Shown here piece after piece: positions 13,274-20,999 of a stretch of 29,955 nucleotides of DNA. The DNA is from an uncultured Desulfomonile sp. Lineage in GTDB: Bacteria; Desulfobacterota; Desulfomonilia; Desulfomonilales; Desulfomonilaceae. Below the pieces are notes generated by a model that ran no database searches, had not been told where the DNA came from, and was given only the letters and a program-made list of their open reading frames with translations. Within the stretch, counting starts at the first letter, position 1. Every line of letters starts with the position of its first letter. The stretch is from positions 1 to 29,955 of the forward strand of contig CAINUH010000415.1 in the NCBI GenBank assembly GCA_903853735.1. Direction: 5' to 3'. A program made the position numbers and the translations under genes.

Positions 13274-13485
13274 TTGGCACTACATTCGTCGTTAAGAAAC
13301 CCTCATCTTGATATCACCAGCCTTTTTGTTGCCATACCCCCCAAAACCAGGCTTGGCACACTTGCTGCATATCAAAGTTGCACTAACTGTGGACTCTGCA
13401 TCGACGCGTGCAGTGGTCGTAGACTGAAGTTTAAGGGCCTCCCACGGTCAATAACTGTGACAAGTTCACCTTGTGAAGCGCGTTA
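13274..13485 (+). pseudogene. Possible remnant of a 4Fe-4S protein
   Basis: A plus-strand frame reads SCTNCGLCIDACSGRRLKF around 13370-13430. The cysteine spacing CX2CX2CX3C is exactly that of a 4Fe-4S ferredoxin-type cluster, with the usual Gly-Leu before the third Cys. The frame has no good start (a TTG at 13274, no ribosome binding site). It runs on to 13567 across the glgP end on the other strand, and the flanking residues match nothing I recognise. It may be a decayed fragment or a coincidence. Confidence 0.2.
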
Positions 13486-16050
13486 CTATCCTTTGTGCAC
13501 GAGGTCAAAGCTCTCCGAGAAAGGCAGGTTGGGATGTTCCGGGGTGATTCTAACTACGTATCCATAAAGGCCAGTGTTGCTTAAGGGTATGAGTCCGGAG
13601 AAAACGACCGTGTTAGAGGTTTCTGATACCAATTTGGGGGGGGCGGGTGTTAGGGGGGTTGTGTGGCGGACCTTGAAATTGCCCCATAGATCTATAGGAC
13701 CGTGCAGGAGTTCTACCTTGATTTCCGAAGGACTGTGGCCAGAGGTGTCCACATGCACGACCACCTCTACGTCTTTTCCCTTTATTGCGTCAGAATCATC
13801 TCGTATTTCAACGCTAAGTATGGCGATATTGCCCCAATCCTCGCGAATCTTCCTTTTCCATTCGACCATTTTTTTCAGACCGGCGTAATTTCCTGACCGA
13901 AGTTCCTCGAAATCCCTTGCAGCAGACACATAACATGTTTCCACGTAATCGGAGACCATCCTGTGAGCATTGAACACCGGGCAGATCGTCTGGATTGACC
14001 TCTTCATCATCCGGATCCATTCCCTGGGAACATCGTCAATGCCTCTTTCGAAAAAAAGCGGTACCACGCTTTCCTCGAGCAAGTCGTATAAAGCTCGACT
14101 CTCTATATCGTCTTGGTATTCAGCACTGTCATATTCTTCGCCCCAACCAATGGCCCAGCCGTTGTCTCCCTGGTATCCTTCGTCCCACCATCCATCCAGA
14201 ACGCTGAGATTTATTGCTCCGTTTGCAGAAGCTTTCATTCCAGAGGTGCCACAAGCTTCAAGTGGGCGCCGAGGGGTGTTGAGCCACACATCCGCTCCTT
14301 GCACCATGTACCGGGCTATGTTCAGATCATAATCTTCCAAGAACGCTATTCGTCCGCGGAAAATATCTCTTTTACTCAGCTCAACTATTTTGCGTATGAG
14401 TTGTTTGCCGGTGTCATCTGCGGGATGAGCTTTTCCTGCAAAGATTAGTTGAACTGGCCGCTCCGGAAGCGACAGGATTCTCGCAAGTCGCTCGGGTTCC
14501 CGAAAAAGCAGTGTCGCCCGTTTATAAGTAGCAAAGCGTCGTCCGAAGCATATAGTCAGCGCTTCTGGATTGAGCATATTGTCGGCTGCCTCGATTTCCT
14601 CTAATGGTGCCTTTCGAGCCCTCAGCTTGTCGGCTAAGCTCCTGCGCGCATAATAAACCAGCCTAGTTCGGCATCGTTCATGTGTGCGCCACAACTCGGT
14701 GGCTGGGATTTTCTCGGCTCGCTGCCATATTTTTTCATTGTCCGGGTCTTCGGTCCATCCTGACCCCAGGTATCTGTCATAGAGCTTACCCAGGTCACGT
14801 GATATGTAAGACGGAATGTGGACGCCGTTGGTGATAGGCACGATAGGCACGTCTTCCCGGTCTGCATTAGGCCATACCTCGTGCCACATTTCCCGGGTGA
14901 CTCTCCCGTGTAGTTTGCTCACGCCGTTGCTCCTGGAAGTCAATCTTAGTCCTAGAACTGGCATCCAGAAACCCTCAGAGCGATTTTCCGGGTTTTTTCT
15001 TCCTAGGCCCAGGAAGGTTTCGAAGTCCATGTCTAGGTCGCGAACGAGGTTAAGGAAGTATTTTTCCATCAGAGGCCTTTCAAACACATCGTTTCCAGCA
15101 GGGACGGGCGTATGTATGGTGAGAATGCTCTGGCTGGTGACCATTTCGCGAGCCTCTTCGAGGGACAAACCTTCTTCTGACACGAAGTACCGCATCCTCT
15201 CCAGCAACGTGAACGCAGCATGTCCTTCGTTGAGGTGGTACACCGACGGCTCAATTCCTAAAGCTCGGAGAACTTTACAGCCCCCCACCCCCAGGAGGAT
15301 CTCCTGTCTCATTCTCATTTCCACGTCGCCACCATAGAGTCTGGCCGTGATGCTCCTCAATCGTTCCGGATTTTCCGGGATGTCTGTATCGAGCAAATAC
15401 AGTGGAATACGTCCAACGTCGACTTTGAGAATTCGACTCCGGACAATCTCTCCCGCGAGATTCACGTCGACGAGGAGAGCACCACCTGCCTGATCCGTCT
15501 GCTTTTCCAAAGGGAGTGTGTCGATCTCCGTTCTAGGGTAATATTCTTGTTGCCAGCCATCCTTACTCAGACTTTGTCGGAAATATCCTTCTTGGTACAT
15601 GAGCCCTATCGCCACCAAAGGCAAGTTTAGATCGCTTGATGACTTCAGGTGATCTCCGGCCAGAACACCGAGGCCGCCGGAGTATATTGGTAGGCATTCG
15701 CTCAGGCCGAACTCCAAGGAAAAATAGGCGGTGATAAAATCCACCGGCCTTTCCAGCCTGTATTCGTATGATCGCTTCCGCTGCATGTAGCCATGAAATT
15801 TCTGTCGGACACGCTCCGCGTGTTCCAGGTATCCTTCGTCTTTGCTTATTTCAAGCAGCCTGTGGCTGGATAGGCGAACCAGTGTTTGGAGAGGATTGTG
15901 GTTGGTATCCTGCCAAAGTTGCTCGTCGAGATATTCGAACAACTCCACCGCTTCAGTATTCCAGCAGAACCACAGGTTGCCGGCTATTTCTCTCAGACTC
16001 TCAAGGCGCCCCCCCGTAGGGGGGACTACTACATATTTCCTCAAAGACAT
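13486..16050 (-). CDS. glgP: Alpha-glucan (glycogen) phosphorylase, GT35 family
   Basis: Glycogen/maltodextrin phosphorylase (854 residues), releasing glucose-1-phosphate from alpha-1,4-glucans with pyridoxal phosphate. The first ~100 residues are the DUF3417 N-terminal domain (GNLWFCWNTEAVELF), which marks the shorter alpha-glucan phosphorylase branch rather than the E. coli GlgP/MalP type. The catalytic core carries FSLEFGLSECLPIYSGGLGV (about 110-129), YHLNEGHAAF and the cofactor-binding EACGTSGMKASANG, with the Schiff-base lysine at 606. A beta-rich C-terminal extension of roughly 130 residues follows. The ATG at 16050 is preceded by AGGGG. The gene is divergent from the response regulator. 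The C-terminal part contains a run of eight C in the coding strand. Confidence 0.95.
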   Translation of the reverse strand: MSLRKYVVVPPTGGRLESLREIAGNLWFCWNTEAVELFEYLDEQLWQDTNHNPLQTLVRLSSHRLLEISKDEGYLEHAERVRQKFHGYMQRKRSYEYRLERPVDFITAYFSLEFGLSECLPIYSGGLGVLAGDHLKSSSDLNLPLVAIGLMYQEGYFRQSLSKDGWQQEYYPRTEIDTLPLEKQTDQAGGALLVDVNLAGEIVRSRILKVDVGRIPLYLLDTDIPENPERLRSITARLYGGDVEMRMRQEILLGVGGCKVLRALGIEPSVYHLNEGHAAFTLLERMRYFVSEEGLSLEEAREMVTSQSILTIHTPVPAGNDVFERPLMEKYFLNLVRDLDMDFETFLGLGRKNPENRSEGFWMPVLGLRLTSRSNGVSKLHGRVTREMWHEVWPNADREDVPIVPITNGVHIPSYISRDLGKLYDRYLGSGWTEDPDNEKIWQRAEKIPATELWRTHERCRTRLVYYARRSLADKLRARKAPLEEIEAADNMLNPEALTICFGRRFATYKRATLLFREPERLARILSLPERPVQLIFAGKAHPADDTGKQLIRKIVELSKRDIFRGRIAFLEDYDLNIARYMVQGADVWLNTPRRPLEACGTSGMKASANGAINLSVLDGWWDEGYQGDNGWAIGWGEEYDSAEYQDDIESRALYDLLEESVVPLFFERGIDDVPREWIRMMKRSIQTICPVFNAHRMVSDYVETCYVSAARDFEELRSGNYAGLKKMVEWKRKIREDWGNIAILSVEIRDDSDAIKGKDVEVVVHVDTSGHSPSEIKVELLHGPIDLWGNFKVRHTTPLTPAPPKLVSETSNTVVFSGLIPLSNTGLYGYVVRITPEHPNLPFSESFDLVHKG

Positions 16051-16523
16051 CGTAACCCCTTAAGATAGTTTTTTCCGGCATCGAGGCCTGAATGCAGAAT
16101 CGTAGAAAGGTCAGTCGGATCAGACTCCTTGCGGATGTTTAACCTTAACACATTCTATTCCATGCCTGAAGCAGGGAACTCAAATCACGGGTTGCCCACA
16201 CAGACAGTTCCGTTGACGCACCTTTCTTGCTCGAAGCCTCGGCAATACAAAAATCGTTAACGTCTTTGCCTTAACTGGAAGTCCTTTGCGATTTAGGATC
16301 TCGAAAAAGTTGACTTCACTCTTCGGTATGGGTAAGCATAAGGATGCGTACTTGGTTTAACCCCGTTTGCAGACGACCGGCATCTAGAAACCGGGGTGGC
16401 TGAAGATTATCATCTTGGGCTTACCATTCAACGGGGAATTTGAATCTCGTCCTTTTTGTTTTATAATCCAAAACAACTCTTGGGAGTTGGACTGCACCAG
16501 ACTGCGAAAGAAAAGGATTTCCG
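16051..16523. other. Divergent intergenic region glgP / response regulator
   Basis: This 473-base gap has the glgP start on the left and the response-regulator start on the right. It contains a good plus-strand promoter (16440-16467) and a stem-loop (ACCCCGTTT at 16360-16368 with AAACCGGGGT at 16388-16397, one bulge). A lone TTGACT is at 16309-16314 with only a poor -10. No convincing glgP promoter could be picked out. No tRNA or protein-coding frame was recognised. Confidence 0.55.
16440..16467 (+). promoter_or_regulatory. Promoter of the response-regulator gene
   Basis: TTGAAT (16440-16445) and a perfect TATAAT (16462-16467) are separated by 16 bases. Transcription is predicted near 16474, giving a leader of about 50 bases before the ATG at 16524. 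Confidence 0.65.
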
Positions 16524-17045
16524 ATGGCAAGTTCTGAAATCTTGAAAGACAGGCTGATCCTTGTGGTGGACGACGAAGAGGACGTCCTGGACATTATCGA
16601 GGAGGAGTTGTCAGATGCGGCTAGTGTCACCCTGCACACGGCAACCACTTTTGAGAAAGCGCAGCAGTATCTCGTCTCCTACACCTACGATCTGGTAATC
16701 CTTGACATTATGGGAGTTCGAGGATTCGATCTTTTGCAGATCGCCGAGAATGCAAACTTTCCCGTAGTGATGCTCACCGCGCACGCGTTTACCCCGGAAG
16801 CCCTCAAAAAATCGATCCAGCTTGGAGCGAGAGCGTACTTACCAAAAGAAAAGCTTGGCTCGCTCGTACCTTTCCTGGAGGATGTTCTGAAACTCAACTA
16901 TCAATCAGCCTGGAGCAAGGCATTGGATCAAGTGGGAAGCCTTTTCAACAAGAAGTTTGGATCAGGCTGGCGCAAATCAGAGGAAACATTCTGGGAAGAT
17001 TTCGAAAAGGAATTGTCCATAGACGAAGCTGCCATAATCAAATAG
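16524..17045 (+). CDS. Single-domain response regulator (CheY-like receiver with helical tail)
   Basis: A 173-residue protein with one receiver domain at about 9-125. The acidic pair is D16/D17, the phosphoacceptor is D61 in LVILDIMG, the switch Thr is T85 in VVMLTAH, and the conserved Lys is K108 in YLPKE. The remaining ~48 residues (about 126-173) are helical and basic then acidic, with no DNA-binding or enzymatic domain I recognise. Output is therefore probably by protein-protein interaction. The ATG at 16524 has AAGGA about seven bases upstream. No histidine kinase is adjacent, so the partner is unknown. The stop is TAG. Confidence 0.92.
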   Translation: MASSEILKDRLILVVDDEEDVLDIIEEELSDAASVTLHTATTFEKAQQYLVSYTYDLVILDIMGVRGFDLLQIAENANFPVVMLTAHAFTPEALKKSIQLGARAYLPKEKLGSLVPFLEDVLKLNYQSAWSKALDQVGSLFNKKFGSGWRKSEETFWEDFEKELSIDEAAIIK

Positions 17046-17222
17046 CGCTTCCCCTGTGTGAACCGTAGGAGAAAGTATGCGGCTTTTCAAACCGGACTTA
17101 AGCCCTTTAAACGTTCAATAGAGCCTGAATGGCTGTATGGTGCGGCGCGTACACGAGGTCTCTCATGCGCCGCCACGGTTGAGATAGAAAAAAATATTAC
17201 AATAACAGAGGGAGTTTTCCCC

Positions 17223-18452
17223 ATGAGCGATGTAGTAATAGTCTCAGGGTGCCGTACCGCAATAGGCGAGTTCGGCGGCACTCTACGTGATGTTCACGCT
17301 GCGAAAATTTCCAGTGTGCCTATGAAGGCCGCCATAGACAGGGCCGGGATTTCACCGGATATTATTGACGATGTCCGCTTCGGATGCTGTCTGAACCCAA
17401 CCGATGCCATGAATGTTACGCGAATCGGGGCACTCATTGCTGGGATTCCTGATACGGTTCCCGCAGTGACTATCAATAGGGTTTGTATTTCCGGTATGGA
17501 GGCCGTCCTCTCCGGTGCTGCTATGATCAAGGCCGGCGTCGCCAATGTCATACTGGCAGGCGGTGTAGAGCACATGTCCGGGGTTCCATTCACCCTTGAA
17601 AAGGCTCGATGGGGCGTCCGGATGGGTAACGAGACCATAACGGACGCCATGCAGACGGGCTTACATTGCGGTTCACATATCTTGACATATCCTGATGATG
17701 GTCCTTTTGAGTTTTTCAGGGGCAAACCATACATAATGGGTCATACCGCGGAATTTGTGGCCGCCAAATGCGGGATCACCCGGCAGGAGCAGGATGAGAT
17801 CGCTCTGCGCAGTCACAACAACGTGGAACGCGCAACGAATGACGGGTCGTTTTCGGAAGAAATAGTGCCCGTGACCATTCCTCAGAAAAAAGGCGCTCCG
17901 AAAATCTTTGACAAGGATGAGCATTTCCGCCCGGGGCTCACCATGGAAGCCCTAGCCAAACTCAGCCCGGCTTTCATCCCCAAAACAGGCACCGTGACGG
18001 CAGGTAATTCCAGCGGAATCAACGACGGCTCAGCGGCCCTGATAATTATGTCCGAGGACCGAGCGAGGACTGACGGCCTCAAGCCTTTGGCCCGAATAAA
18101 GGCTGTAGGAATGGGGGCTTGTAATCCGACTGTGATGGGCCTAAGCCCGATTCCAGCCGTTCACAACCTCCTTAATCGCTCCGGGATGAGTCTGGATGAT
18201 TTCGAACTCATAGAACTCAATGAAGCATTTGCTGCTCAGTACCTTGCCTGTGAGAGGGAGCTTAAGCTCAACAGAGAAATCACCAATGTCAATGGTAGCG
18301 GCATAGGCCTTGGGCACCCCGTGGGATGCACTGGCGCCAGGCTCATTGTCTCCCTGATTTATGCCATGAAAAAGAGAAATAAGAGTCTAGGTTTGGCCAC
18401 ACTCTGCGGCGGCGGCGGGGTGTCGATGGCCTGCGCGATTGAAATGGTGTGA
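17223..18452 (+). CDS. Thiolase (acetyl-CoA acetyltransferase type)
   Basis: Thiolase of 409 residues, condensing or cleaving acyl-CoA with CoA; acetoacetyl-CoA thiolase is the likeliest activity. The nucleophilic Cys is C88 in NRVCISGMEA, the His is H365 in LGHPVGCTGAR, and the second Cys is C395 in LCGGGG. The NEAFAAQ motif is present. The frame is open from 17058, but the ATG at 17223 is chosen. It yields the standard MSDVVIVSGCRTAIG start and follows GAGGGAG nine bases upstream. No other beta-oxidation genes are adjacent, so the direction in vivo cannot be told. A stem-loop (17142-17148 with 17167-17173) lies in the leader. Confidence 0.94.
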   Translation: MSDVVIVSGCRTAIGEFGGTLRDVHAAKISSVPMKAAIDRAGISPDIIDDVRFGCCLNPTDAMNVTRIGALIAGIPDTVPAVTINRVCISGMEAVLSGAAMIKAGVANVILAGGVEHMSGVPFTLEKARWGVRMGNETITDAMQTGLHCGSHILTYPDDGPFEFFRGKPYIMGHTAEFVAAKCGITRQEQDEIALRSHNNVERATNDGSFSEEIVPVTIPQKKGAPKIFDKDEHFRPGLTMEALAKLSPAFIPKTGTVTAGNSSGINDGSAALIIMSEDRARTDGLKPLARIKAVGMGACNPTVMGLSPIPAVHNLLNRSGMSLDDFELIELNEAFAAQYLACERELKLNREITNVNGSGIGLGHPVGCTGARLIVSLIYAMKKRNKSLGLATLCGGGGVSMACAIEMV

Positions 18453-18488
18453 TCGAATCATCCCGTGGGTATTATGTATGGAGATGCC

Positions 18489-18704
18489 CTACCACACATG
18501 TGCTGCGTATAGGATCATGCGAATCAGGAAAATCATGATGATGATCAACGCCAGCACTCCGACCATTCTGTGCAGCCGTCGACCGATATCTAAGAACCTA
18601 TGTGTTAAAGACTTGAAACTACCGGCGCGCTTGTCCTTGAAAACAAACTCTTCAAGGAGACTCCAGGCAGCCAAAGCAATGGCTATCACGACTAGGTATT
18701 TCAT
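18489..18704 (-). CDS. Small two-helix membrane protein
   Basis: A 71-residue protein with one hydrophobic segment at about 2-17 and another at about 47-68. A basic linker (KSLTHRFLDIGRRLHRMVG) joins them. The arrangement, positive linker inside and both ends hydrophobic, looks like a real small inner-membrane protein rather than a random frame. The ATG at 18704 has a weak GAGA upstream. It sits convergent to the thiolase and divergent from dapF. I do not recognise a family or function. Confidence 0.55.
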   Translation of the reverse strand: MKYLVVIAIALAAWSLLEEFVFKDKRAGSFKSLTHRFLDIGRRLHRMVGVLALIIIMIFLIRMILYAAHVW

Positions 18705-18733
18705 CTATTCTCAAGGGAAAAGTTTCAACCATT

Positions 18734-18762
18734 TTGATAATAGGTACCGGTTATCCTAGTCT
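18734..18762 (+). promoter_or_regulatory. Possible dapF promoter
   Basis: TTGATA (18734-18739, five of six) is followed after 17 bases by TAGTCT (18757-18762, three of six). This puts transcription at about 18769, some 57 bases before the dapF ATG. The same -10 hexamer occurs in the hppA promoter candidate. Confidence 0.4.
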
Positions 18763-18825
18763 ATATGTCTTAAAACCGCCACTGTTTGAGTTGTCTTGAA
18801 AAGCAAAGTAGCCTGGTCTTGCACC

Positions 18826-19674
18826 ATGTTGATAAGCTTCCAGAAAATGCACGGCACCATGAACGATTTCGTGGTCTTCCACGATCCTGTTGGAAGGATC
18901 GAATTGTCTGCCGAACAAGTCGTGCGGGTATGCAACCGTCGGTTGGGCGTGGGGGCTGACGGCATAATAGTGATTAGGCCGTCAAATAATGCAGATTTTT
19001 TCATGGACTACGTGAATTCAGATGGATCATCGGCGGAAATGTGCGGAAACGGCATCCGGTGTATGGCCAAGTACGCTTACGACAGCGGTCTCACTGACAA
19101 AACAACACTTGCGATAGAAACGAGAGCTGGGATCAAGGTTCTTGAGATTTTCACGGGAGCCGATGGCAAAGTCAACCGTGTTCAGGTAAACATGGGATCG
19201 CCTTTATTCCACCCCAAGGACATTCCCACAATTATTGACTCGGGCCACGTTCCCATAGTGGACTATCCCATTGAAGTTCAGGGGCAAGCATTTCTTGCTT
19301 CAATGGTCTCGATGGGCAACCCCCATTGTGTAATAGTAGTGGATGGCGAGATAGGCCCTCTTCCCAAACTATACGGCGCTTCCATAGAGACCCATCCTTT
19401 GTTTCCGGCCAAGACGAATGTGGAATTTGTTAGAGTTGTTGATCGGAGAGTCTTGCTGATGCGGGTGTGGGAGCGCGGTAGTGGGGAAACCTTTTCGTGC
19501 GGGACTGGAGCGTGCGCTGCAGCCGTAACAACTACCCTTAAAGGCTTAACCGATTCTCAGGTAATAGTGCAACTCGTAGGAGGCGACTTAACGATAGCCT
19601 GGAAAGGAGACAACGCTGACGTGTTCATGATCGGCCCTGCGACAACAGTTTACAATGGCAACATAACCATTTGA
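18826..19674 (+). CDS. dapF: Diaminopimelate epimerase
   Basis: Converts LL- to meso-diaminopimelate, the last step before lysine and the peptidoglycan crosslinking residue. The protein has 282 residues from the ATG at 18826. Both catalytic cysteines are present, C73 in EMCGNGIRC and the second in FSCGTGACAAAV. The N-terminal motif reads KMHGTMNDF where KMHGxGNDF is usual, so a Gly is replaced by Met beside the substrate-binding Asn. The frame also allows a TTG start at 18796, but the ATG gives the normal N-terminus. The ribosome binding site is weak for both. The gene is divergent from the small membrane protein and is followed by a pilin-like gene. Confidence 0.94.
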   Translation: MLISFQKMHGTMNDFVVFHDPVGRIELSAEQVVRVCNRRLGVGADGIIVIRPSNNADFFMDYVNSDGSSAEMCGNGIRCMAKYAYDSGLTDKTTLAIETRAGIKVLEIFTGADGKVNRVQVNMGSPLFHPKDIPTIIDSGHVPIVDYPIEVQGQAFLASMVSMGNPHCVIVVDGEIGPLPKLYGASIETHPLFPAKTNVEFVRVVDRRVLLMRVWERGSGETFSCGTGACAAAVTTTLKGLTDSQVIVQLVGGDLTIAWKGDNADVFMIGPATTVYNGNITI

Positions 19675-19870
19675 ATCTACCAGATAATCTATCTTGACAT
19701 CAAGCCAATCTTAGACTAAGTGTTTTCTAGTGAGCACGGCCTCTGGAATCCAACAAGACTTGCTGGGCCTGCTCAAACAGGTTTGATGAACTTAATGATT
19801 CATGAATTTGGTGGAGAAGCAAAGGCCGGCCAATAGTGGAAAAAATAGCCGTATAAGGGCAGGCGATGAA

Positions 19871-20302
19871 ATGAGATATCTTAGATGTAGATCTGGTCTC
19901 ACTAGTGTAGAGATGGTTTTTGCCGTCTTGGTAATATCCATGATGGTAGGGATCTATCTATTTCTTGTAGATTCGTACAAGAACCGCAGAATGAGCGAAC
20001 AGGCTGCGAAGGTCCTAATGCTTGCCGCCAGGGCTCAGGAAGATTTTTTTGCCAAGGAACACCGCTATTTTGATGCGGAAATATCCGGCAGCGGTGGAGA
20101 CGGCTTTCTGGTTACACCGGAAGGTCAAAGGACCTCGGTGCAGGTCCCGCCCAAAGTGATCCTGAGCCTTAAGTCCAGAGGGAAAGACAGGGCAGCTTTC
20201 ACTGGACAGGCTTATTACGCAGATAGCAAGCTCTTGCACAAGTACGACTCTGAGACGGGAAAGATCACTACCACTGATCGCGTTCAGGATGATCCAGGAT
20301 GA
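19871..20302 (+). CDS. Type IV pilin-like (prepilin) protein
   Basis: A 143-residue prepilin with a short leader MRYLRCRSG. The class III cleavage motif is G9|LTSVE with Glu at +5, followed by the hydrophobic helix SVEMVFAVLVISMMVGIYLFLV. After that comes SEQAAKVLMLAARAQEDFFAKEHRYF, the pattern of pilE/minor-pilin N-terminal regions. The C-terminal part is a short, soluble domain without the usual disulphide pair. The ATG at 19871 is preferred over 19802 because it gives a normal 9-residue leader and has AGGGCAGG upstream. It overlaps the next gene by four bases. It could be a minor pilin or type II secretion pseudopilin. No pilus assembly genes are near. Confidence 0.85.
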   Translation: MRYLRCRSGLTSVEMVFAVLVISMMVGIYLFLVDSYKNRRMSEQAAKVLMLAARAQEDFFAKEHRYFDAEISGSGGDGFLVTPEGQRTSVQVPPKVILSLKSRGKDRAAFTGQAYYADSKLLHKYDSETGKITTTDRVQDDPG

Positions 20303-20793
20303 AGCAAGAATTTCTAGCGGCCTTCAGGCGCCATGAAATATATGTTGTTGCAACGGTTATTGCTCTTGTCTTTGTAGCAGCGATGGGGATTGTGGCATGG
20401 CTTCTTCAGAGTTCCGTGCTAACGCCTCCCTACGAAAGTCTCAGCGATCTTGACCTAAAGCAGGTCTTTGCCACAGCCTATTTACGTTTTCGCGAGGACG
20501 ACGGAACGCCCTATCTGAAAGTTGAACTCCACAATGGTACTTTGTGGTGGATAAAGAAACTGGAGTTTGATTTTGAAGGGATTAGCTATGCTCTCCGAGA
20601 ATCTGATACCTTTCGTCCGCTCCATTTTGGAGCGGCGAGATGCAATCTGAAAAAGCCTCCGCTCTCCCGAAACCGCGTCGAGTACGATCTAAGAATTTTG
20701 AAGGCCTACGGGTATGCCCCCGCTCAGGTTCAGTGGGACCGTGGTCCCGAGAAGATCGCCGGTGGTAACGTAGCTGGAACTCGTCAAAATTAG
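20299..20793 (+). CDS. Unknown single-pass membrane protein coupled to the pilin-like gene
   Basis: A 164-residue protein whose ATG overlaps the stop of the pilin-like gene as ATGA, so the two are translated together. An N-terminal cytoplasmic tail (about 12 residues) is followed by one membrane helix at about 14-36. A soluble domain of about 125 residues outside the membrane comes next, beta-rich in appearance (YLKVELHNGTLWWIKKLEFDF). I do not recognise a family. The pairing suggests it helps or anchors the pilin. The stop is TAG. Confidence 0.8.
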   Translation: MKQEFLAAFRRHEIYVVATVIALVFVAAMGIVAWLLQSSVLTPPYESLSDLDLKQVFATAYLRFREDDGTPYLKVELHNGTLWWIKKLEFDFEGISYALRESDTFRPLHFGAARCNLKKPPLSRNRVEYDLRILKAYGYAPAQVQWDRGPEKIAGGNVAGTRQN

Positions 20794-20999
20794 ACGTTAT
20801 GTTAGTCTGTTAATCAGTTTATCCTGCTGTTCAATTGTTCCCGAAGAATTATCTTGAAGATTGCTGCAGAAGGCCTTACTCATAATGTCGTGGCTGACAT
20901 TGGTGGTGATGACGGACTGCCGCGTCATCCACTTGTTCCTTTTATTTACACAGGAGAGTCCCTGTATTCTTCACGTGATCATTTCATACGGAGGGAGTT

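Larger units (their letters stand above)
12940..13485. other. Intergenic region upstream of mreB
   Basis: This 546-base gap lies between the mreB start and the glgP stop, both minus-strand genes. It holds the likely mreB promoter (13151-13179), a palindrome at 13134-13152 and a plus-strand open stretch (about 13232-13485) encoding a ferredoxin-like cysteine motif. No RNA gene was recognised. No strong terminator for glgP could be seen. Confidence 0.6.

Noticed and set aside
17142..17173. Stem-loop GCGGCGC/GCGCCGC as a terminator of the response-regulator gene
   Set aside because: No T-run follows on the plus strand; an A-run follows instead, so intrinsic termination is not supported.
17058..17222. 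N-terminal extension of the thiolase
   Set aside because: The extra 55 residues do not belong to the thiolase family, and the ATG at 17223 has a ribosome binding site and the standard N-terminus.
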